From Saprospiraceae bacterium (lineage in GTDB: Bacteria; Bacteroidota; Bacteroidia; Bacteroidales; JAIPBB01), in the NCBI GenBank assembly GCA_021739805.1, contig JAIPBB010000009.1, positions 1-38,344 of the forward strand: 38,344 nucleotides of DNA, given 5' to 3'. The translations under genes and the position numbers were made by a program. The notes below the pieces were generated by a model. That model was given only the letters and a program-made list of their open reading frames with translations, was not told the DNA's origin and ran no database searches. This document shows positions 14,674-22,819 of this stretch, piece by piece. Positions within the stretch are counted from its first letter, which is position 1, and every line of letters starts with the position of its first letter.

Positions 14674-15783
14674 ATGAGAACGTTGAAAAATATTTTTCTT
14701 TTGCTAATAAGCTTCATTCTTGTATCCTGTAATTCCGGTTTACAAAATTCTGAAGATATAGTTGAGAATAATCGAAATATGCTTGATTCCATTGGTTTTG
14801 CAACAGCATCATGGCAAATGGAATCTGTGATGCAAAGAATTGATAGCCTGTTTTATAAAGATATTGCTGATTGTTTTCAAACTAATAATCTTGATGAAGG
14901 GACTTCGTGGAAAGCAGTGATTTCTCCTCATGATGATTATTCTTATGTCGGACCGGCTTATCCTAAAGTTCTAAAAAATGTAAATGCAAAAACATTGATT
15001 ATTTTTGGTGTTGCTCATAAAGCAAAACTTCTTGGAATTCAGGATAAAATTGTTTTCGATAGCTTTGATAATTGGATTGAACCTTTTGGTCCTGTTAAAG
15101 TTTCTCCTTTCAGAAATGAACTAATAAAACATCTTGATACAAATTTTTATTTAGTGAGTGATTCTCTCCATAAAATAGAACATTCAGTTGAAGCACTTTT
15201 GCCATTCCTTCAATATTACAATGCAAATATTGATATTGTCCCTATTCTTGTTCCTTATCTGCAAAAAGATAAATTGGATAAAATTGCTAAGCAGTTTTCA
15301 GTAATTTTAAAGGATTTCGCAAAATCGAATAACCTAAAATGGGGCGATGATTATGCAATTGTAATCAGTAATGATGCAGTCCATTATGGTGATGAAGATT
15401 GGGGAACAAGCGAATTAAATTATTATGGAAGTGATTCAGCCGGTTACGAAAAGGCAGTTCAGCATGAAAAGGAAATAATTGACAAATGCCTGACCGGCAG
15501 CATTACTGATGATAAGATTCAATTGTTTTATGATTTTACTATTGATAAGAATGACTACAAAAAAAGCCTTTGGTCATGGTGCGGACGCTACTCTATTTCA
15601 ATGGGATTGTTAACTGTTTTAGAATTACAAAAACTCTATAATACTGAGGTTAAAGGCGTGGATTTAGGATATTCAACCAGCATCGACCATGCACATATTC
15701 CTGTCAAAGACATCGGCATGGGAGTTACTGCTCCGGCAAATATTCATCATTGGGTTGGATATGCGGGGATTGGGTATAAATAA
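14674..15783 (+). CDS. MEMO-like (AmmeMemoRadiSam protein B family) lipoprotein
   Basis: A 369-aa protein with a lipoprotein signal: hydrophobic residues 6-18 and lipobox LVSC with Cys at about 19. The MEMO fold follows: AVISPHDDYSYVGPAYPKVL (family metal-site motif PHxxYxYxGxxA, with His then Asp), FGVAHK, HSVEALLPFLQYY (the E-H-S-x-E-x-x-L-P-F pattern), ISNDAVHYG, and the C-terminal DHAHIPVKDIGMG. MEMO relates to extradiol dioxygenases and nonheme-iron enzymes, but its bacterial role is unknown. The usual AmmeMemoRadiSam partners (AMMECR1 and a radical-SAM protein) are not adjacent. Secretion as a lipoprotein is a variation on the usual cytosolic form. No promoter motif is obvious. Confidence 0.82.
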   Translation: MRTLKNIFLLLISFILVSCNSGLQNSEDIVENNRNMLDSIGFATASWQMESVMQRIDSLFYKDIADCFQTNNLDEGTSWKAVISPHDDYSYVGPAYPKVLKNVNAKTLIIFGVAHKAKLLGIQDKIVFDSFDNWIEPFGPVKVSPFRNELIKHLDTNFYLVSDSLHKIEHSVEALLPFLQYYNANIDIVPILVPYLQKDKLDKIAKQFSVILKDFAKSNNLKWGDDYAIVISNDAVHYGDEDWGTSELNYYGSDSAGYEKAVQHEKEIIDKCLTGSITDDKIQLFYDFTIDKNDYKKSLWSWCGRYSISMGLLTVLELQKLYNTEVKGVDLGYSTSIDHAHIPVKDIGMGVTAPANIHHWVGYAGIGYK

Positions 15784-15786
15784 TTC

Positions 15787-15849
15787 TGGTGGCTGGTTTC
15801 TCGTTGCTCGTTACTGGTTGCTCGTTGCTCGTTTGTCGTTGCTCGTTTC
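15787..15849. repeat. Heptamer tandem repeat, nine units of TCGTTGC type
   Basis: Nine consecutive 7-mers (TGGTGGC, TGGTTTC, TCGTTGC, TCGTTAC, TGGTTGC, TCGTTGC, TCGTTTG, TCGTTGC, TCGTTTC) begin three bases after the stop codon of the MEMO-like gene. Confidence 0.85.
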
Positions 15850-15900
15850 TCCTTTTGCCTTTTTACTTTCGACCGCAGGGAGTCCGTAGGATGCCTTTCT

Positions 15901-15942
15901 ACTTCCGACTTCGGACTTCCGACTTCGGACTTCCGTCTTCGT
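15901..15942. repeat. 14-nt mini-hairpin tandem repeat, three units
   Basis: ACTTCCGACTTCGG occurs twice exactly and a third time degenerated (ACTTCCGTCTTCGT). Each unit contains the small dyad CCGA/TCGG. The period and the built-in stem match the design of the larger array at 2761-3126, although the sequence is different. Confidence 0.8.
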
Positions 15943-15983
15943 GCTATTTTTTTCTCTATCTTTACTCCCCCTAAACCAATAAA

Positions 15984-17324
15984 ATGCTAACATATATTTC
16001 AATTTTTCTTGGCATAATTATTTTCCTGGCTTTTATTTATGTGGCAATAGTTTCTGTTAAAGAAAAACAAAAAAGGGCTGTAAGAGTTTCAGTGCTCAGT
16101 AGCTTCATACTTTCTGCTCCTTTTATTTTGGCTGCATTTCTTAATATTGAAATTCTGTATCTTACCTTATTTGTAATAACTGCAATAATTCTAATTGTTC
16201 TTTTCTTTCCCACCGGCACAAAGAAAATTCAGGATTCAGGAAAACCAAATTCACAAATAGATGAAAGAAATATTGTTTTCTTAAGAAGACTATTGAAAAA
16301 AGAAACCGAAAGATTTGAGAATTATTATAAAGAAAATCCATCAAATCTTAAGCCTGATGAAGATTTCAGAAGCAAAGCAGGATTAATGTCTAAAGGTTCA
16401 ACTGAGTTTGATAATATTATTTTCAAGTCAGCCGAAACTTGTTTTGATGTTGTAAGATTGCTTCATAAGGGAACTAATGGTGAAATTTCAAATATAAAGA
16501 ATGAAGTAGATGCTTTAAAAATCACTAACTATATTAAAAACTGGGCGAAGAAATTAGGAGCAATCAGTGTTGGTGTTACTGAACTTAAGGAACATCATTT
16601 TTATAGTCATCACGGAAGAGAATGCAATTATGCTGAAGAAGTGAAAAACAATCACAAATTTGCAATAGCTTTTACTGTTGAAATGGATAAGAAAATGATG
16701 GCAACTGCACCAAAAGCTCCAACGGTTTTAGAATCTGCTCATCAATACGTGAATGCAGGACTTATAGCTGTAACAATTTCGTCATTTATCAGAAAAATGG
16801 GATATCCGGCTCAAGCTCATATTGACGAAAGTTATGATGTTTTATGTCCGCCAATTGCTGAAGATGCGGGCTTGGGAACTATCGGAAGACTTGGACTTTT
16901 AATGACTCCTGAACTTGGGCCAAGAGTTCGTTTATCGGTTGTAACAACTGATTTACCGCTTATTATTGACAAAAATAAAAATGATAATTCAGTTATTTCT
17001 TTTTGTGAAAAATGTAAAAAATGTGCTAATATTTGCCCAACCAATGCCATTCCTTTTGATGAGCAAAAAATTCATAATGGAGTGAAAAAATGGCAAATCG
17101 ACCAGGATGCCTGTTTTAAATTTTGGTGCATCAGTGGAACCGACTGCGGAAGATGTGTTACTGTTTGTCCTTATTCTCATCCAAATAATACATTTCATAA
17201 TTTTATAAGATGGGGAATAAAAAACTCATTTATTTTCAGTAGCTTTGCTTTAATAATGGAGGATTTGTTTTATGGAAAGAAGCCTTCACCAGCAGATGTT
17301 GAATCATGGATGCAAGTTGGATAG
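15984..17324 (+). CDS. Membrane-anchored reductive dehalogenase/QueG-like Fe-S protein
   Basis: A 446-aa protein. Residues 1-76 contain about three transmembrane helices and no Tat signal. The large domain contains AEDAGLGTIGRLGLLMTPEL and a following RVRLSVVTTDLPL, the pattern shared by corrinoid-binding QueG and reductive dehalogenases. Two [4Fe-4S] sites follow: C341-x2-C344-x2-C347-x3-C351-P, then a second set with C377, C382, C388, C391 and C395-P. The expected chemistry is corrinoid-dependent reduction, with electrons from the membrane quinone pool or ferredoxin. The substrate is unknown; halogenated organics are only one possibility. The N-terminal helices probably replace the separate RdhB anchor. 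The gene stands alone, without maturation or regulator genes nearby. No other corrinoid gene is in the window. Confidence 0.75.
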   Translation: MLTYISIFLGIIIFLAFIYVAIVSVKEKQKRAVRVSVLSSFILSAPFILAAFLNIEILYLTLFVITAIILIVLFFPTGTKKIQDSGKPNSQIDERNIVFLRRLLKKETERFENYYKENPSNLKPDEDFRSKAGLMSKGSTEFDNIIFKSAETCFDVVRLLHKGTNGEISNIKNEVDALKITNYIKNWAKKLGAISVGVTELKEHHFYSHHGRECNYAEEVKNNHKFAIAFTVEMDKKMMATAPKAPTVLESAHQYVNAGLIAVTISSFIRKMGYPAQAHIDESYDVLCPPIAEDAGLGTIGRLGLLMTPELGPRVRLSVVTTDLPLIIDKNKNDNSVISFCEKCKKCANICPTNAIPFDEQKIHNGVKKWQIDQDACFKFWCISGTDCGRCVTVCPYSHPNNTFHNFIRWGIKNSFIFSSFALIMEDLFYGKKPSPADVESWMQVG

Positions 17325-17402
17325 TTGAATAGCTTTGTGGAAACTCTGTTTGATTGTTAAATGGCTATATTGTTAAATTGTTTTAATACTAGAATTCACT
17401 AA

Positions 17403-17822
17403 TCATCTATCGAGAATTTTTAATAAAATAATATTTATTACCCAATAAATTGCAAATGCAGCTATTCCTAATATTGAAAGACCTAAAAATTCATTTATTC
17501 CTAAAGAAGATTCCCAAAAAGTAAATCCAAAAGCCAGACCACTGATTATACAAACTAATCCGGTTAATTGAAAAATTGATAATCCCCAAAGCTTTTTGTT
17601 TGTTTTAAACTTCTCCCAAATCGGAATGCTTAAAGTCCATTGAATTATCATAGCAACAATCAAAGCAGCCGGAACAAACAACCCAAAGAAACAAACATCG
17701 GAATTTGATTGGATAAAAGAGAAGTTTGGATTTCGGATAAATGCAATCAGAATTAGAATTCCCAGAATAATAAGAAATCCAATAATTGGTGGGATTAAGA
17801 TTTTAATGAGTTTCGTTTTCAT
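17403..17822 (-). CDS. Small multi-pass membrane protein, unknown function
   Basis: A 139-aa protein with four predicted transmembrane segments (about 7-29, 44-66, 82-104 and 112-134). A polar loop (WEKFKTNKKLWG) lies between helices 2 and 3. No family is recognised. It is convergent with the Fe-S protein gene and separated from yqeY by 240 bp. The ORF is clean and its composition is that of a real membrane protein. Confidence 0.65.
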   Translation of the reverse strand: MKTKLIKILIPPIIGFLIILGILILIAFIRNPNFSFIQSNSDVCFFGLFVPAALIVAMIIQWTLSIPIWEKFKTNKKLWGLSIFQLTGLVCIISGLAFGFTFWESSLGINEFLGLSILGIAAFAIYWVINIILLKILDR

Positions 17823-17890
17823 AGCTTTAAATTTGGTATCTTAAACTAACGAAAACAGTTTGAAGTTATTATACAAGCAAAGCTTCACAT

Positions 17891-17926
17891 AAATGTCAAG
17901 TATTCTGCGCATAATACTTGACATTT
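17891..17926. repeat. Perfect 13-bp inverted repeat AAATGTCAAGTAT
   Basis: AAATGTCAAGTAT (17891-17903) and its exact complement (17914-17926) flank a 10-nt loop (TCTGCGCATA). It lies between yqeY and the small membrane-protein gene, both on the minus strand. No T-run follows, so it may be a weak terminator, an operator or a repeat. Confidence 0.7.
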
Positions 17927-17988
17927 CACAAATTTTATTAGGACTCAAAAAACACTTTCACTAACTGAAAATGAATTTTAATTGCAAG

Positions 17989-18060
17989 AACAATTTAACA
18001 ATTTAACAATATAACAATTGAACCATGTAACAATCGAACCACATAACAATCGAACCATAA
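17989..18060. repeat. Octamer tandem repeat, nine units of AACAATNN
   Basis: Nine 8-mers of the form AACAATNN or AACCANNN run up to the yqeY stop codon. An interrupted copy of the same array lies at 23416-23507 beside the yqeY pseudogene, so the array was duplicated together with the gene. Confidence 0.85.
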
Positions 18061-18062
18061 AC

Positions 18063-18512
18063 TTACCCCAGCAACTCCTTCACAAACTGCGAAACAACTT
18101 TATTATCAGCTTTGCCGGCTAATTGTTTCGCACAAATTCCCATCACTTTTCCCATATCTTTCATTCCTGATGCTCCGGTTTGAGCAATTACTTCTGCTAC
18201 AACTTTTTTAATATCATCTTCACTCATTTGAGCAGGTAAGTAAGTTTCGATAAGATTTGCCTGGAAAAACTCAACATCTGCAAGGTCCTGTCTGTTTTGG
18301 TTTACATAAGTTTCACCGGCTTCTTTGCGTTGTTTAACTAATCTTTGAAGCAATTTTAACTCAACATCCTCAGGGATTTCTTCTCCTGCATATTTACCGG
18401 TTTTCTCAATAAGAACTGCTGATTTTATTGCTCTTAAAGCTTCAAGCTTATCCTTTTCCCTGGCAAGCATTGCTTTTTTAATATCGTCATTGATTGTTTT
18501 TTCTAAACTCAT
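18063..18512 (-). CDS. yqeY: GatB/YqeY domain-containing protein
   Basis: A 149-aa stand-alone YqeY-type protein: SLEKTINDDIKKAMLAREKD at the N-terminus, the KQRKEAGETYVNQNRQDLA helix, LPAQMSEDDIKKVVAEVI, then the C-terminal GASGMKDMGKVMG and KADNKVVSQFVKELL. The domain is homologous to the tRNA-binding tail of the GatB amidotransferase subunit; the free protein has no firmly known role. Length is normal. A truncated copy lies 5.4 kb away (23510-23716) in the same orientation. A 15-bp near-repeat inside this gene (CTTTTTTAATATCRTC, near 18203 and 18473) explains how that copy lost its middle. Confidence 0.93.
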   Translation of the reverse strand: MSLEKTINDDIKKAMLAREKDKLEALRAIKSAVLIEKTGKYAGEEIPEDVELKLLQRLVKQRKEAGETYVNQNRQDLADVEFFQANLIETYLPAQMSEDDIKKVVAEVIAQTGASGMKDMGKVMGICAKQLAGKADNKVVSQFVKELLG

Positions 18513-18611
18513 AATTTTTGATTTTTTAATTGAAGCACGAAATTAAGAAAATAAAAGAAATTTATGCACTTGAATTTTCCTAAACAAATATGTTTAACCA
18601 AATAAAATTTC

Positions 18612-18619
18612 TATATTTG
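18612..18619 (+). promoter_or_regulatory. -7 element and dyad upstream of the LuxR pair
   Basis: TATATTTG matches TAnnTTTG, 39 nt before the first start codon. It overlaps a dyad, CCAAATA...TATTTGG (18598-18620). The block AACCAAATAAAATTT through TTTGG is repeated almost unchanged at 22796-22821. No good -33 TTTG is visible at 20 bp. Confidence 0.65.
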
Positions 18620-18658
18620 GATTTGTAAATTTATTACAAAAAAGTAATTTAAAGAAAG

Positions 18659-19531
18659 ATGACTGAAAACGGTAGATTACCACAACAGCTTGAATTAAGG
18701 GAGTTGACAGCTTCTCTTTCTGCCTTGAGAAATGTACAGGAGGTGTTTGAAGCATTAATAAAAGTCACTCCATATCCAATAACGATGTGGAATAAGGACG
18801 GAAAATTACTTTATGCCAATAACAATGCAATAGATTTTTTTGGAGGCATTGAACAAATAGAGTCTTACTGTATTTGGGATGATATAATCATAAAAAAAGA
18901 AAAGTCAATAATTGAATCAAACAAACAACCGGCTCAGATTATACCACTTGCATCATCTCCCGGAATATTATCTAAATCTAAAGAAAATAAACACGAAGGA
19001 ATAGAATCTATTGTTTGCCCAGTCAGAAATGCTGAAAACAATATTGAAATTATTCTGATATACTTTATTGATAATTCTGAAACTTTACAACTAAGATTAA
19101 AAAACAAACTCTTACAAAATGAAAAAATGAACCTGGCAATAACATTAGATACAATAACTAATTTAATGCAGGGAAATAAACCTATAAAAAATACAATATC
19201 CGAAATAATAGAAAAACTAATAGCATGTTTATCCGATTCTTCTGACCAAAATATTCTATCCCATGATCAGATATACAAATTAGAAGAAAAATTAACAGAA
19301 ATATTGTTAAAATATCGAACAAACATCATTTTAAGTGAAATCAATTTCACACCAAAAGAAAAAGAAATTTGTGAGTTATTAAGCAAAGGAATGTTGGAAA
19401 AAGAGATTGCTGAATCCTTAAATGTATCCTATTCAACTGCACATACACATATAAAAAATATAAGGAAGAAGCTGAACCTGACAGGTACTAAAACTAATTT
19501 AAAAACATATTTATTAAAATGTTATGGATAA
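18659..19531 (+). CDS. PAS-domain LuxR-type transcriptional regulator (first of pair)
   Basis: A 290-aa protein. Residues ~22-130 look like a PAS-type sensor domain (VTPYPITMWNKDGKLLYANNNAIDFFG, then a divergent core). A helical linker (~140-220) follows, and a C-terminal LuxR/GerE helix-turn-helix (~225-290): FTPKEKEICELLSKGMLEKEIAESL, then VSYSTAHTHIKNIRKKL. No receiver domain or transmembrane helix is present, so it is a cytosolic one-component sensor. Its last 8 bases overlap the next gene, a paralogue of the same layout, so translation is likely coupled. The promoter carries a dyad that recurs at the 22.86-kb gene, a possible target. Confidence 0.85.
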   Translation: MTENGRLPQQLELRELTASLSALRNVQEVFEALIKVTPYPITMWNKDGKLLYANNNAIDFFGGIEQIESYCIWDDIIIKKEKSIIESNKQPAQIIPLASSPGILSKSKENKHEGIESIVCPVRNAENNIEIILIYFIDNSETLQLRLKNKLLQNEKMNLAITLDTITNLMQGNKPIKNTISEIIEKLIACLSDSSDQNILSHDQIYKLEEKLTEILLKYRTNIILSEINFTPKEKEICELLSKGMLEKEIAESLNVSYSTAHTHIKNIRKKLNLTGTKTNLKTYLLKCYG

Positions 19532-20429
19532 CAGAAACGAGGTAGAATTATTAACTAATTTGCAACCTAATGATATTCCTACACAAGAACAGTTAAAAAC
19601 GATTCTTAAATATGTTGACAACAGAATTGCATTATTAAAGAGTATAATTCATCTTAATCCGTTTCCTGTAGCAATATGGGATAACAAAGGATATTTTGTT
19701 GCCGGTAATTTTGGTTATCAAAAGTTATTTACCGGAACTCCTCCTCCCGAATATTCAATATTTAATGATTCAGTTATTCAAGCCTGGGAAATATATAGCG
19801 AGTTTCTAAAAATAAAAAAAGGAGATATATTAAAGTTTCCGCCTGTACCATACAATTCACACGATGTTAAGCCTGAATATCCTGACAACCCTATTTGGTT
19901 TGAAACGACCATAACACCTTTAGTAAATGAAGCAAACCAGATAGAATGTTACTTGTTTATTTACATTGATGTTACCGCAAAAATGCAATTTGAGGCAGAT
20001 AACAAACAACTATCTATGGAGATTATTGATTCCAAAATGCAACTTCTGGAAATGCTATCACAGTTAGAAGAAAAACAAAAATTAATGAAATCACAGGCGA
20101 CAATTGCTATAAAGCGCGAAATTACACCACTTATTGATGAGTTAATAGCTAAAAATGAAATAAATCAGGCTGATATAGAAGCATTAAAACTAAGTCTTGA
20201 AAAATCACCCAAAATAATATTATTAAAGAGCCATTTGTTAGATAAATGTCTGACCTTAACAGAAATAAAAGTTTGTGAACTGATTTATAAAGAAAAAACG
20301 AAAAAAGAAATTTCTGATAGTTTACAAGTTGATATTTCGACTATATATTTCCACACTAAAAATATTCGCAAAAAACTTGGGTTAACTAATTCGGATGCAA
20401 CTATATCCAATTATTTGCAGAATATCTAA
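19524..20429 (+). CDS. PAS-domain LuxR-type transcriptional regulator (second of pair)
   Basis: A 301-aa paralogue of the gene before it. The PAS-like N-terminal domain (IIHLNPFPVAIWDNKGYFVAGNFGYQKLF) and a second half with WFETTITPLVNE and YLFIYIDVT suggest a PAS plus PAC. A coiled linker (KMQFEADNKQLSMEIIDSK onward) leads to the LuxR-type HTH (LTLTEIKVCELIYKEKTKKEIS, then VDISTIYFHTKNIRKKLG). It begins at an ATG inside the stop region of the first gene (ATGGATAA). Two cotranscribed, similar but not identical regulators could form heterodimers or sense two ligands; this is inference. The recognition helices differ (YSTAHTH versus ISTIYFH), so the DNA targets may differ too. Confidence 0.85.
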   Translation: MDNRNEVELLTNLQPNDIPTQEQLKTILKYVDNRIALLKSIIHLNPFPVAIWDNKGYFVAGNFGYQKLFTGTPPPEYSIFNDSVIQAWEIYSEFLKIKKGDILKFPPVPYNSHDVKPEYPDNPIWFETTITPLVNEANQIECYLFIYIDVTAKMQFEADNKQLSMEIIDSKMQLLEMLSQLEEKQKLMKSQATIAIKREITPLIDELIAKNEINQADIEALKLSLEKSPKIILLKSHLLDKCLTLTEIKVCELIYKEKTKKEISDSLQVDISTIYFHTKNIRKKLGLTNSDATISNYLQNI

Positions 20430-20509
20430 ACATTTTTCAATATATTTGATATAGTATTAATGCTGTCAAAAGACAAGTCTATTTTCCCCTAAAAACCCCC
20501 TAAAACCTC

Positions 20510-20541
20510 TTTAATGATTTTGTTTATAAGGTTTACTTTTG
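20510..20541 (+). promoter_or_regulatory. Promoter of the first lipoprotein gene
   Basis: TTTA (20510-20513), 20-bp spacer, TACTTTTG (20534-20541). The -7 matches TAnnTTTG, and the -33 differs by one base from TTTG. It lies 53 nt before the ATG. The lipoprotein genes therefore probably have their own transcription start after the regulator pair. Confidence 0.6.
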
Positions 20542-20594
20542 TAATGAATTGAATAATTGAAATATAAGTTAATTTATAAATTAAACATAATATT

Positions 20595-21677
20595 ATGAGA
20601 ACTAAACTTTTAAAACAAAGCATTTTTTTATTGACCATTGCACTATTATTTGGGGCTTGTAAGAAAGATGATAAAACAGAAACTGATGACCCTAATCCAC
20701 CTGCACCGGTAAACACAAATAAATATACAGCATCGGGTAGTTATGGTGATGTAATTATTTATGAAGTCAATGAAACCAACCATACTTATAAATATTTTAA
20801 CGAAACCACAGGACAGTCTGATAGTGGGAGTTATGTTGTTTCAACAAACTCAAATCTTAATGGTATATATGAAATAACCTTAGGAAATGATGATTTTTAT
20901 GCCATTGAATTGGCCGAAAAGGCATTTGCAACATGTTTGCCTTCGGGTAGAGCTGAAAATGCCCTTTGTTTTGGATTGTCTGCCGATTTGGATTTGTTAA
21001 CAAACTTTTCTGTGAATGATTTAGCAGGAAAATATTTGTTCTTACTAATTTATGACGTTGACGACCAGGATGCATCAAATGTTTATGGTGGTTATGAACT
21101 AAATGCAGATGGAACCTATACCTGGGGCTATGGACCTGCCGATCCGGCAAATTTTTCAAATTCTAATTTCTCAGGAGAAGGATCCGGCACATGGGCAGTT
21201 TCCTCCACTGATCACTCAAGAGTAATATTTACAGAAGGTGGTATTGATTATACCGGAACAATATATCCGGGAAAAGCTATGCTTTTTGATAATGGAGTGG
21301 GTTATGGTTTTACTTTAGGCGTAAAGTACCCCAATACTCATATTACACAAGCTAGTATTGCCGGCACATACAGATTTCTTGATATTATGGGAGATGAACA
21401 AGGAGTAGGATATTTTTCTTTTCCGGCATCAGGTTTTGTGAATTTGGGTCAATATATGAAATATAACGGCCCAACAGGTGAGATTACTAATGCTACAATA
21501 ACTGGTTTTGATCCCATAGCTGCTGTAAATAACATGTTTAAAATTACAAGCAATCCTTCTGGAAATGATTATCATACTTATTGTATTGTTTTACCAGGTG
21601 AAATAATGATGCATTTTTGCCTTGATTTGGATAATACATCAATAGTAAGTTATGGCATAAGTGCAAAGATTAATTAA
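20595..21677 (+). CDS. Hypothetical surface lipoprotein
   Basis: A 360-aa protein with a lipoprotein signal (hydrophobic 9-19, lipobox LFGAC, Cys ~21). The acidic stretch KKDDKTETDDPNPP follows the Cys; in Bacteroidota an acidic patch right after the Cys often marks export to the cell surface. The mature part is rich in Gly, Tyr, Asn and Thr with repeated G-T-Y/G-S-Y turns (SGSYGDVIIYEVNE, DSGSYVVST, NADGTYTWGYG, SGTWAVSSTDHS, AGTYRFLDIMG), suggesting beta-sandwich or lipocalin-like sheets. No family is recognised. It precedes another lipoprotein by 15 bp, so they form an operon. Function unknown. Confidence 0.75.
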   Translation: MRTKLLKQSIFLLTIALLFGACKKDDKTETDDPNPPAPVNTNKYTASGSYGDVIIYEVNETNHTYKYFNETTGQSDSGSYVVSTNSNLNGIYEITLGNDDFYAIELAEKAFATCLPSGRAENALCFGLSADLDLLTNFSVNDLAGKYLFLLIYDVDDQDASNVYGGYELNADGTYTWGYGPADPANFSNSNFSGEGSGTWAVSSTDHSRVIFTEGGIDYTGTIYPGKAMLFDNGVGYGFTLGVKYPNTHITQASIAGTYRFLDIMGDEQGVGYFSFPASGFVNLGQYMKYNGPTGEITNATITGFDPIAAVNNMFKITSNPSGNDYHTYCIVLPGEIMMHFCLDLDNTSIVSYGISAKIN

Positions 21678-21692
21678 ATAAAGAGAAATATT

Positions 21693-22697
21693 ATGAAAAC
21701 AAATTATCTAAAATTAATGACATTACTAATGGTGATTGCACTATTAATAGGGGCTTGTTCCAAAGATGAAGATGATCCAACTCCTAATGATAACAATACT
21801 GCTTTTGATGGTACATACAGCGGATTCGCTTATGAAGGTGCAACAAGGGTTGCAAGTTGGGAAATAACCATCAGCAATGGCGTTGTTACTGGTGTAACCA
21901 AAACTGAAACAGACAATGTAATAATATCAGGTTCTGTAGATGCACAAGGGGCAATGACTGCAACCACAGTTGATGGTGACGGACATACATTGAATATTAC
22001 AGCTACTATTTCCGGTAACAAGATTTCAGGTACATGGATAGATACAGTTGAAGGAGATAATGGTACATTAATCGGAAGTAAGATTACTTCCACCGATTTA
22101 ATTATTTTTAATGGTACATATAGCGGATACGCTTATGAAGGTGCAACAAGGGTTGCAAGTTGGGAAATAACCATTAGCAATGGAGTTGTTTCTGGCATAA
22201 GTACTACTGAAACTGATAATGTTTTAGTATCAGGTTCTGTAAATGCACAAGGAACAATGACTGCAACAGTAGTTGATGGGGACGGACATACACTGAATGT
22301 TACAGCTACTATTTCCGGTAACAAGATTTCAGGTACATGGATAGATACAGTTGAAGGAGATAATGGTACATTGATAGGAAGCAAGATTACTTCTGCCGAT
22401 TTAATTGTTTTTAATGGTACATATACCGGTTTCGCTTATGAAGGTGCAACTAAGGTTGCAAGTTGGGAAATAACCATTAGCAATGGAGTTGTTGCCGGCA
22501 TAAGCACTACTGAAACGGACAATGTAATAATATCAGGTTCTGTAAATGCACAAGGAGCAATGACAGCAACCACAGTTGATGGGGACGGACATACACTGAA
22601 TGTTACAGCTACTATTTCCGGCAACAATATTACAGGGACATGGATTGACACAATTGAAGGAGATAATGGCACATTGACCGGAAGTAAAATCAATTAA
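21693..22697 (+). CDS. Lipoprotein with three near-identical 101-residue repeats
   Basis: A 334-aa protein. The lipobox LIGAC (Cys ~23) is followed by the acidic SKDEDDPTPNDNN typical of surface-exported Bacteroidota lipoproteins. The rest is three tandem 101-residue modules, each opening G-T-Y-x-G-x-A-Y-E-G-A-T and containing VASWEITISNGVV, an SGSV-A-QG turn, VDGDGHTLN, ATISGN and GTWID. The pattern is that of a small beta-rich fold. The DNA repeats have an exact 303-bp period and high identity, so they expanded recently or are kept alike by gene conversion. Copy number may vary between strains. Adhesion, ligand binding or spacing on the surface are possible roles; none is shown. Cotranscribed with the preceding lipoprotein and followed by a strong terminator. 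Confidence 0.85.
   Translation: MKTNYLKLMTLLMVIALLIGACSKDEDDPTPNDNNTAFDGTYSGFAYEGATRVASWEITISNGVVTGVTKTETDNVIISGSVDAQGAMTATTVDGDGHTLNITATISGNKISGTWIDTVEGDNGTLIGSKITSTDLIIFNGTYSGYAYEGATRVASWEITISNGVVSGISTTETDNVLVSGSVNAQGTMTATVVDGDGHTLNVTATISGNKISGTWIDTVEGDNGTLIGSKITSADLIVFNGTYTGFAYEGATKVASWEITISNGVVAGISTTETDNVIISGSVNAQGAMTATTVDGDGHTLNVTATISGNNITGTWIDTIEGDNGTLTGSKIN
21807..22694 (+). repeat. Three 303-bp in-frame tandem repeats
   Basis: Units start at 21807, 22110 and 22413, each exactly 303 bp (101 codons) apart; the third is slightly shorter at its end. Long blocks are identical between neighbouring units, including the whole GGAAATAACCAT to GTTGTT region with few changes. Confidence 0.92.
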
Positions 22698-22733
22698 AAG
22701 CACGAACGCCTGATAAAAGGCACAGATAATACG

Positions 22734-22772
22734 GGGGATGTATAAAACTAATACATCCCCTTCTTTTTTATT
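22734..22772 (+). terminator. Rho-independent terminator of the lipoprotein operon
   Basis: GGGGATGTAT (22734-22743) pairs perfectly with ATACATCCCC (22751-22760) over a 7-nt loop, followed by TTCTTTTTTATT. It lies 37 bp after the stop codon. Confidence 0.95.
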
Positions 22773-22787
22773 ATTGTACAGATTTTC

Positions 22788-22819
22788 TTTATATAACCAA
22801 ATAAAATTTTCTAAATTTG
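22788..22819 (+). promoter_or_regulatory. Promoter of the 22.86-kb gene with dyad
   Basis: TTTA (22788-22791), 20-bp spacer, TAAATTTG (22812-22819). The -7 overlaps the dyad CCAAAT...ATTTGG (22797-22820), and the block is nearly the same as at 18597-18620 upstream of the regulator pair. Confidence 0.65.

Noticed and set aside
21830..22693. Three similar antisense ORFs of 83-87 codons
   Set aside because: They are shadows of the 303-bp repeats of the lipoprotein; no independent promoter, and repeating only because the sense strand repeats.
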